From contig URWH01000063.1 in assembly GCA_900551515.1 (NCBI GenBank), positions 1 to 9,281 of the forward strand: a DNA stretch of 9,281 bases. The letters run 5' to 3'. Below are positions 1 through 5,748 of this stretch, one piece after another; position 1 is the stretch's first letter; every line of letters starts with the position of its first letter. This DNA comes from an uncultured Porphyromonadaceae bacterium (GTDB lineage Bacteria > Bacteroidota > Bacteroidia > Bacteroidales > Muribaculaceae). Below the pieces are notes generated by a model, which saw only the letters and a program-made list of their open reading frames with translations, was not told the DNA's origin and made no database searches. The translations under genes were made by a program, and so were the position numbers.

Positions 1-62
1 TCACAAAGGACATCAGCCACGAAGGCACCTATACCGGATGTCCCGCCAAAAAGGTGCAATAA
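1..62 (+). CDS. C-terminal end of a probable NeuD/PglD-type sugar O/N-acetyltransferase (partial)
   Basis: The frame starting at base 3 reads 19 codons, then TAA at 60-62; the gene runs in from the left edge. The tail contains VTKD-like and GCPAKKV-like segments (read here as TKDISHEGTYTGCPAKKVQ). An ending of the form 'G-x-PAK-K/V' after a V-T-K-D-I turn is the usual close of left-handed beta-helix (hexapeptide repeat) acetyltransferases such as NeuD, LegH and PglD. The position supports this: neuB starts only 23 bases later, and neuD precedes neuB in the E. coli K1 capsule cluster. The enzyme would transfer acetyl from acetyl-CoA to a nonulosonate or its amino-sugar precursor in the cytoplasm. 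Only 19 residues are visible, so the substrate cannot be told and even the family is an inference from the tail and its neighbour. Confidence 0.6.
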   Translation, partial: TKDISHEGTYTGCPAKKVQ

Positions 63-85
63 ACCCTAACAACACCATCACGCCT

Positions 86-1096
86 ATGCACACCGTCATA
101 ATCGCCGAAGCCGGCGTCAACCATAACGGCGACTTACAAACAGCCATACGCCTGATAGACGCAGCGGCTGAAGCCGGGGCAGACTATGTCAAGTTCCAAA
201 CATTCAAAGCCGAGGAACTTGTCATAGAATCAGCGCCACGCGCTCAATATCAAGCCCAAGCGTGCCCAGAGCCCATTGACAATAGCCAGCTTTCTATGCT
301 CAAAAAGCTCGAATTAACGTTCGAAAACTTTGCCGAACTTGCCGAGTACTGCAACAAACGCAATATCGGGTTCATGAGCACACCTTTCGATTTGACCTCC
401 ATCAAATTCCTTGCATCTCTGGGCATGGACTACTGGAAAATTCCTTCGGGCGAAATCACTGACCTGCCTTACCTGCGGGCTATCGCCGCCCGGCATGGCA
501 AAGTGATAATGTCTACCGGCATGTCTTCTATGGCCGAAGTCGAAGCAGCCCTCAATGTACTCGAAGCCTCCGGGAAGTCGCGCCGCGACATCATCTTGCT
601 GCACTGCACCACCCAGTACCCGGCACCATTAGAAAGCGTCAACCTGCGTGCCATGGACACTCTGGCCACTCTGGGATGCGCCGCCGTAGGATACAGCGAC
701 CACACACGCGGCATCACCGTACCCATAGCCGCTGCCGCACGCGGAGCACACGTCATCGAAAAGCACTTCACCCTAAGCCGACAAATGGAAGGCCCGGACC
801 ACAAGGCGTCACTTGAGCCGTCCGAATTGACCGATATGGTTCGCGCTATACGGAATGTCGAGACTGCCCTGGGCGCACCGGAGAAAGCCGTCACGGCTGC
901 CGAAAAAGCCAATATTGCCATAGCTCGCCGCAGTATCGTTGCCGCACGACACATAGTCAAAGGCCATACCATTACTGTCGAGGACATTACCACAAAACGC
1001 CCCGGTACAGGATTGTCGCCAATGTTGTGGGACGAAGTAATAGGATCCAAAGCTTCACGCGACTACAACACAAACGAATTCATCGAATTAAGCTGA
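86..1096 (+). CDS. neuB: NeuB-family nonulosonic acid synthase (N-acetylneuraminate or legionaminate synthase)
   Basis: The product, 336 aa, condenses phosphoenolpyruvate with a 2-acetamido mannose-type sugar to give a nine-carbon acid for surface glycans. Residues 1-260 form the NeuB TIM barrel: AEAGVNHNG at 7-15, catalytic-region K36 in VKFQTF, K118 in WKIPSGE, the SDHTRG loop, and E225-K226-H227 in EKHFTL, followed by GPDHKASLEP. A C-terminal SAF (antifreeze-like) domain covers about 280-336 and carries K304-R305-P-G, whose arginine reaches into the partner subunit's active site in known dimers. Length matches the family (335-350 aa). I start at ATG 86 because the barrel begins right there; the longer frame from 38 would overlap the upstream gene and adds 16 residues with no family likeness. 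By remembered sequences it resembles Campylobacter LegI and E. coli K1 NeuB more than meningococcal NeuB, so the substrate may be ManNAc or 2,4-diacetamido-trideoxymannose. Likely an operon with the upstream acetyltransferase. Its base composition is more AT-rich than that of the genes after it. Confidence 0.93.
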   Translation: MHTVIIAEAGVNHNGDLQTAIRLIDAAAEAGADYVKFQTFKAEELVIESAPRAQYQAQACPEPIDNSQLSMLKKLELTFENFAELAEYCNKRNIGFMSTPFDLTSIKFLASLGMDYWKIPSGEITDLPYLRAIAARHGKVIMSTGMSSMAEVEAALNVLEASGKSRRDIILLHCTTQYPAPLESVNLRAMDTLATLGCAAVGYSDHTRGITVPIAAAARGAHVIEKHFTLSRQMEGPDHKASLEPSELTDMVRAIRNVETALGAPEKAVTAAEKANIAIARRSIVAARHIVKGHTITVEDITTKRPGTGLSPMLWDEVIGSKASRDYNTNEFIELS

Positions 1097-1164
1097 CCTT
1101 AAAATAATATCGAGCACAACTTCCATAGCCATTATGGCATAACAACCTCCAAATTCAATCAAAA

Positions 1165-3039
1165 TTGGCCATACTCGCACAAATAGACAATATCACCAAA
1201 AGCTACGGCGACCGCATCCTCTTCGACTCCGTCACATTCGGCGTCAATCAGGGCGACAAAATAGGTCTGATAGCAAAAAACGGCTCCGGCAAGACTACAC
1301 TGCTCAACATCATCGCCGGCAAGGAAGCCCCCGACTCCGGTTCGGTCATCTTCCGCAACGACCTCCGGGTAGGCATTGTCGACCAGACGCCCGAGCTTGA
1401 CGAATCGCTGCCCGTCATTGAAGCCTGCCTCAGCTCCGACACCCCGTCGTCGCGCGCCATCGCGGCCTACGAAGAGGCACTGGCATCCGGAGATCCGGAG
1501 CGCATCACAGAAGCCATGAAGCTCATGGACGCCGAAAACGCCTGGGACTACGACGAGCGGCTGAAGCAGATGCTGCATCAGCTTCGCATCACCGATTTCT
1601 CAGCCAAAGCCGCCACCCTTTCGGGCGGTCAGAAAAAGCGTGTGGCCATCGCCCGCACGCTCCTCGACAACCCCGACCTCATCATCCTCGACGAGCCCAC
1701 CAACCATCTCGACATAGAGATCATCGAATGGCTCGAGGACTATCTGCGGCGGCAGAACGTGACGTTGCTCATGGTCACGCACGACCGCTATTTCCTCGAC
1801 AGCGTCTGCAATAAAATCATCGAGATCGACCGTCAGCAGATCTTCACCTACGACGGCAACTACGACTATTACCTGCGCCGCCGTCAGGAACGCATCGACG
1901 CGATGGGCGCCGAACTCGCCCGCGTGAAAAACACGCTGCGCCGCGAGCAGGAATGGATGCGCCGCCAGCCCCAGGCCCGCGCCGGCAAAGCCAAATACCG
2001 CATCGACGCATTCTATGACCTCAAGGACCGCTCGCGCGTCGATCTGCGGGAAAACAACGTCGACATCTCTTCGATAAAATCATCATATATCGGTTCGAAA
2101 ATATTTGAAGCCCGCAATATCAGCAAACGTTGGGGCGACAAAGTGATTCTCGACGATTTTTCCTACACATTCGCACGCTACGAAAAGCTCGGCATTATAG
2201 GGCGCAACGGCGTAGGGAAATCCACTCTTATTAAAATGCTTCAGGGCCTCGTGGCTGCCGACAGCGGCACATGGGATGTCGGCGAAACCGTCCGCTTCGG
2301 CTACTACAGTCAGGACGGCATACAGTTTGACATGAACAAACGTGTCATCGACGCCGTTACTGAAATTGCCGACGATATCCGTCTCGAGGAAGGACTAAGC
2401 TACAGCCCGATGCAGTTCCTCACCAAATTTCTCTTCTCACCTGCCGATCAGCAGAAATATATCCACACCCTCAGCGGCGGCGAACGGTGCCGGCTCCATC
2501 TGGCCATCGTGCTCATGCGGCGTCCCAACTTCCTCATACTCGACGAGCCCACCAACGATCTCGACATCGTCACTCTCGGCATCCTTGAAGAATATCTCCG
2601 CACATTCTCGGGCTGCCTCATCGTCGTTTCCCACGACCGCTTTTTCCTCGACAGCATCGTCGACCATCTGTGGGTGCTTGAGGGCGACGGCGTGATCCGC
2701 GACTTCCCCGGCAGCTACACCGACTACCGCAACTACAAACGCGAACGCGACGCCCGCCTTGCCGCCGAAGCCAAATCGGAGACCAGGCAGCAGAAGGCGC
2801 AGTCGCGCCGGCCGGAAACGGAGCGCCCGCGCAAGCTCACATTCAAGGAGCGCAAGGAATTTGAGGCGCTGACCGTTGAGATCGACGAGCTCACTGCCGA
2901 AAAATCGGCCCTCGAAGCCCGGTTCAACTCCGGCGAAACGCTCACCGACGTGGCCGCCATGTCGGCACGCTACGACGAGATCTCACGCATCCTCGACGAT
3001 AAAGAGATGCGCTGGCTCGAGCTGTCAGAACTTTCATAA
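1165..3039 (+). CDS. uup: ABC-F family ATPase, Uup-like (ribosome-associated, not a transporter)
   Basis: The protein has 624 aa and two ATP-binding cassettes on one chain with no membrane segments, the mark of ABC-F translation factors, which bind the ribosomal E site. Cassette 1 has Walker A AKNGSGKT (37-44), LSGGQ (152-156), Walker B LDEPTNHLD (175-183) and switch H206. The linker contains EWMRRQPQARAGKAK, the P-site tRNA interaction motif region. Cassette 2 has GRNGVGKS (346-353), LSGGE (436-440), LDEPTNDLD (459-467) and H490. Both catalytic glutamates (E177, E461) are present. Residues about 540-624 are a basic stretch followed by heptad-like coiled coil, as in the DNA-binding tail of Uup; the total length is close to E. 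coli Uup. The start is TTG at 1165: an in-frame TAG lies at 1126-1128 and no ATG or GTG stands between. The first glycine of Walker A 1 is alanine, which I recall as common in Bacteroidetes homologues. Assignment to ABC-F is sure; the Uup subgroup is less so. The K+ uptake genes follow after 25 bases. Confidence 0.92.
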   Translation: MAILAQIDNITKSYGDRILFDSVTFGVNQGDKIGLIAKNGSGKTTLLNIIAGKEAPDSGSVIFRNDLRVGIVDQTPELDESLPVIEACLSSDTPSSRAIAAYEEALASGDPERITEAMKLMDAENAWDYDERLKQMLHQLRITDFSAKAATLSGGQKKRVAIARTLLDNPDLIILDEPTNHLDIEIIEWLEDYLRRQNVTLLMVTHDRYFLDSVCNKIIEIDRQQIFTYDGNYDYYLRRRQERIDAMGAELARVKNTLRREQEWMRRQPQARAGKAKYRIDAFYDLKDRSRVDLRENNVDISSIKSSYIGSKIFEARNISKRWGDKVILDDFSYTFARYEKLGIIGRNGVGKSTLIKMLQGLVAADSGTWDVGETVRFGYYSQDGIQFDMNKRVIDAVTEIADDIRLEEGLSYSPMQFLTKFLFSPADQQKYIHTLSGGERCRLHLAIVLMRRPNFLILDEPTNDLDIVTLGILEEYLRTFSGCLIVVSHDRFFLDSIVDHLWVLEGDGVIRDFPGSYTDYRNYKRERDARLAAEAKSETRQQKAQSRRPETERPRKLTFKERKEFEALTVEIDELTAEKSALEARFNSGETLTDVAAMSARYDEISRILDDKEMRWLELSELS

Positions 3040-3064
3040 CCCCTACCCCACGCAGATCACCGAC

Positions 3065-4942
3065 ATGTCACCTTCGAATCACAAAAACATATTTCAAGGC
3101 ATCGGCGCCCGCATCGCCCTGATGCGCCATGCCACATTGCGTTACGGGCACCGCTCCCTGCCGGTGATCAGCGGCATTTCGCAGGCTCTGATTGTCATCT
3201 CGGTGGTGGCTGAGATCGTGTGCCTCGTCGCCCTGGTTATCCGCGCGGGATATGATCACAACCCCGACGATGTGCGCCGCATCCACAACCTGCTGCGACT
3301 GTGTCAGGGAATATTCATAACCAACGTCAGCTTCAACCTCATTTTCAATCCCCGCAACACTTTCCGCAACACCAGGACGGTGAAATGGATTGTCGACATA
3401 GCCATGCTCGTCACCCTTCTTCCGTGGATCTATCCCCATCCCGAGCATCCGTGGATCCCGTGGCTCGAAGCCATCCTCTATTCCAACAAATTCCTCTACG
3501 GCTGCATGGCTGCCTATTCCGTCGTCGGGCTCTCGTTCGCCATATTCAAGCTGGTAGGGCGGCGCACCAACCCCTCACTGCTCATGTCGTGCAGCTTCCT
3601 GGTGTTCATCATCATAGGCTCATTCCTGCTTATGCTGCCCAAATGCTCCTACACCGACATTTCATATATCGACTCTCTCTTTGTCAGCACAAGCGCCATC
3701 AGCATCACCGGCCTCACTCCCATCAACGTAGCCACCACATTCACGCCGCTCGGCCAGCTCATTCTGGCAATCCTGATCCAGATAGGAGCACTCGGAGTGA
3801 TGACGTTCACCAGCTTCTTCGCTCTCTTCTTCAGCGGCGAGGCTTCGATCTACAGCCAGCTGATGCTCAAGGATATGATCTATTCCAAAAGCATGTCGTC
3901 GCTCATTCCCACCCTGCTCTACATCCTCGGCTTCACCATTGTTGTCGAAGCGACGGGAGCACTGCTCATCTTCGTATCGGTCCACGGCACCCTCGGCATG
4001 ACGCTGCCCGACGAGATCGCTTTCTCGGCCTTCCATGCCATCTCGGCCTTCTGCAACGCCGGATTCTCCACCCTCCCCGACGGCATGGCAAATCCCATGC
4101 TGCTCAACGGCAACATCTCCATCTACTGGATCATGTCGGCCATCATCATCGCAGGCAGTATCGGATTCCCTATCCTTGTCAATCTCCGCGATGCAATCGC
4201 CATCAAGTTCCGTCAGGTGAAATACCGCCTGCATCGCATCGCGAAAGACTCCGATGCGCGTCAGGTGCACCTATATAATATGAACACCAAAATCGTGCTC
4301 GTCACCTTCACCATTCTTTTCGTGGCCGGCGCCGTCATCTTCTTCATCCTCGAATACAACAATTCGCTTGCCGGAATGACCTTCTGGCAGAAAGTCACCC
4401 AGTCGGTGTTCAACTCGGCCACTCCCCGCAGCGCCGGATTCTCATCGGTCAATCCGGCCGGATTCCTCAACACCACGCTCCTTGTCGTGCTGTTCTTAAT
4501 GTGGGTAGGCGGCGCGGCACAGTCAACGGCCGGCGGTATCAAAGTCAACACCCTCGCGGCCATCTGCCTCAACATCCGCGCCATCGTTACCGGAGCGCCG
4601 AAAGTTGTGGCATTCAACCGCACCGTCAGCACCGGCTCCATCCGCCGCGCCAACGCCGTCGTAGCCCTGTCAATCATCTCCTATCTCCTCTTCTCCGTCA
4701 TACTGGTGGGACTCGAACCCGACCTCCCGGTGCGCTCCCTGCTTTTCGAATCATGCTCGGCACTCTTCACCGTCGGATCATCGCTCGGCATCACCTCGCA
4801 GCTCTCCGACGCCTCCGAAGTGCTCCTGTGCGTAGCCATGTTCCTCGGGCGTGTCGGACTCATATCGCTCCTCACCGGCATCGTACGCCGTCACCGGCAG
4901 CACAACATCGTCTACCCCGCTGACAACATCATCATAAACTAA
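3065..4942 (+). CDS. ktrB: TrkH/KtrB-family potassium uptake membrane subunit
   Basis: The protein (625 aa) is the K+-conducting subunit of a Trk/Ktr system in the inner membrane. Four M1-P-M2 units are seen by their selectivity loops: SAISITGLT (210-218, G216), SAFCNAGF (327-334, G333), SATPRSAGF (451-459, G458) and SALFTVGSSLG (565-575, G571). The core opens with LLMLPK (188-193). Loops 3 and 4 (TPR-S-AGF, TVG-S-SLG) look like KtrB rather than E. coli TrkH. Residues 1-170 are an extension absent from classical KtrB (about 450 aa), with hydrophobic segments near 38-59, 75-95, 106-123 and 133-164. The segment AAQSTAGGIKVNT matches the conserved loop between the third and fourth units. I start at ATG 3065; the frame is open upstream, but that part overlaps the ABC-F gene and is not membrane-like. 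The regulatory subunit follows after 16 bases. The family is certain; choosing the name KtrB over TrkH is judgement. Confidence 0.93.
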   Translation: MSPSNHKNIFQGIGARIALMRHATLRYGHRSLPVISGISQALIVISVVAEIVCLVALVIRAGYDHNPDDVRRIHNLLRLCQGIFITNVSFNLIFNPRNTFRNTRTVKWIVDIAMLVTLLPWIYPHPEHPWIPWLEAILYSNKFLYGCMAAYSVVGLSFAIFKLVGRRTNPSLLMSCSFLVFIIIGSFLLMLPKCSYTDISYIDSLFVSTSAISITGLTPINVATTFTPLGQLILAILIQIGALGVMTFTSFFALFFSGEASIYSQLMLKDMIYSKSMSSLIPTLLYILGFTIVVEATGALLIFVSVHGTLGMTLPDEIAFSAFHAISAFCNAGFSTLPDGMANPMLLNGNISIYWIMSAIIIAGSIGFPILVNLRDAIAIKFRQVKYRLHRIAKDSDARQVHLYNMNTKIVLVTFTILFVAGAVIFFILEYNNSLAGMTFWQKVTQSVFNSATPRSAGFSSVNPAGFLNTTLLVVLFLMWVGGAAQSTAGGIKVNTLAAICLNIRAIVTGAPKVVAFNRTVSTGSIRRANAVVALSIISYLLFSVILVGLEPDLPVRSLLFESCSALFTVGSSLGITSQLSDASEVLLCVAMFLGRVGLISLLTGIVRRHRQHNIVYPADNIIIN

Positions 4943-4958
4943 CATATCCCCCATTACA

Positions 4959-5657
4959 ATGCGCTATCTCATCATCGGCCTCGGCATCTACGGATCAAAC
5001 CTCGCTATCGACCTCACCAACATGGGGCACGAAGTGATCGGTGCAGACAAAAATCCAAGCCTTGTCGAATCAATAAAAGATTTCATCTCCACAGCCTATA
5101 TCATCGACTCAACCGACGAAGTGTCGCTCAGTGTGCTTCCGTTGAAGAATGTCGACCTGGTCATTGTGGCGATCGGCGAGAATTTCGGCGCCAGCATCCG
5201 CACGGTTGCCATCCTCAAGAAGCTCGGCGTGCCCCACATCTATGCCCGCGCCATCGACCGTCTCCACGAGTCCATCCTTCAGAGCTTCAACCTCGACCGC
5301 ATCATCACGCCCGAACAGCGTGCAGCCGCCGACCTTGTCAATGAGATGGCCCTCGGCAACGACACTGAAGCCCTGCACGTCGACGAAAATCACATGGTGG
5401 TGAAATTCCGTGTGCCCCAGCTCTTTGTCGGGCTTCGCTATTCAAGCCTCGATCTCGGCAAGGAATTCGGCCTCACTCTCATAGCCGCTTCACGCAAACA
5501 GCCCTCACGCAACATCCTCGGCATTGAGCACGAGAGCTACACCGTGATCCCCGACATCACCTCCAGCGACCAGCGCGTGCAGGACGGTGACATGGTCACA
5601 TGTTTCGGCGGAATCGAATCGTTCCGGCGTCTTTTCAAACATTACACCCACGACTGA
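4959..5657 (+). CDS. ktrA: TrkA/KtrA-family potassium uptake regulatory subunit (single RCK)
   Basis: The protein (232 aa) is a soluble gating subunit that binds nucleotides and sits as a ring under the K+ channel subunit. An N-terminal Rossmann RCK_N domain (1-125) starts with the dinucleotide motif GLGIYG (7-12) and has acidic D30 at the end of the second strand, which usually contacts the ribose of NAD(H) or ATP/ADP. A C-terminal RCK_C domain covers about 145-230 (VVKFRVPQLFVG to the DGDMVTCFG turn). One RCK unit of this size is the KtrA layout (about 220 aa); E. coli TrkA has two in tandem (458 aa). It begins 16 bases after the membrane subunit, so the pair is surely cotranscribed. The ATG at 4959 is directly followed by the first strand of the Rossmann fold, which fixes the start. 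The ligand cannot be read from sequence. Confidence 0.94.
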   Translation: MRYLIIGLGIYGSNLAIDLTNMGHEVIGADKNPSLVESIKDFISTAYIIDSTDEVSLSVLPLKNVDLVIVAIGENFGASIRTVAILKKLGVPHIYARAIDRLHESILQSFNLDRIITPEQRAAADLVNEMALGNDTEALHVDENHMVVKFRVPQLFVGLRYSSLDLGKEFGLTLIAASRKQPSRNILGIEHESYTVIPDITSSDQRVQDGDMVTCFGGIESFRRLFKHYTHD

Positions 5658-5671
5658 TTTTTCATCGCCGC

Positions 5672-5681
5672 TCAGCGCTGA
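5672..5681. repeat. Perfect 10-base palindrome upstream of the pcrA promoter box
   Basis: TCAGCGCTGA reads the same on both strands. It lies 18 bases before the -7 box, next to the position where a -33 element would be, in the 91-base gap after ktrA. It could be an operator or part of a weak hairpin at the end of the K+ operon. No loop exists for a proper terminator stem and no T-run follows closely, so function is only a possibility. Confidence 0.3.
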
Positions 5682-5708
5682 TTTGCCGTCGGAATTTGTT
5701 ATTTTTGC
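5682..5708 (+). promoter_or_regulatory. Bacteroidetes-type promoter for pcrA
   Basis: TATTTTTG at 5700-5707, followed by C, matches the Bacteroidetes primary sigma -7 consensus TAnnTTTG fully. A TTTG at 5682-5685 could serve as the -33 element, but the 14-base spacing is shorter than usual (about 19), so the upstream half is weak. Transcription would begin near 5713-5716, giving a leader of about 35 bases before the GTG at 5749. The placement supports that start codon, since a start further upstream would lie before the promoter. Confidence 0.6.
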
Positions 5709-5748
5709 ATTCAAAAGACCAACCCCGAACCACTCCGTAAACATTCTC

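Noticed and set aside
38..85. Longer neuB reading from ATG 38
   Set aside because: It would overlap the end of the upstream gene (TAA at 60-62), and its 16 extra residues do not resemble the family; the barrel starts at ATG 86.
469..1050. Long reverse-strand open frames opposite neuB and other genes
   Set aside because: They mirror real genes with strong codon bias, have no recognisable motifs and no start context; they are shadows of the true coding strand.
1128..1138. Palindrome-like GCCATTATGGC between neuB and the ABC-F gene
   Set aside because: Five bases per arm around one base; the symmetry stops at once on both sides and no T-run follows, so neither a terminator nor an operator can be supported.
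2876..3064. N-terminal extension of the K+ channel frame into the ABC-F gene
   Set aside because: The 63 residues are an out-of-frame reading of the ABC-F coiled-coil tail, with no hydrophobic segments; ATG 3065 fits the operon spacing.
3301..4278. 325-codon open frame inside the K+ channel gene, rich in His, Pro and Arg
   Set aside because: Its composition is typical of an out-of-frame reading of a GC-rich gene, and it lies wholly inside a well supported membrane protein.
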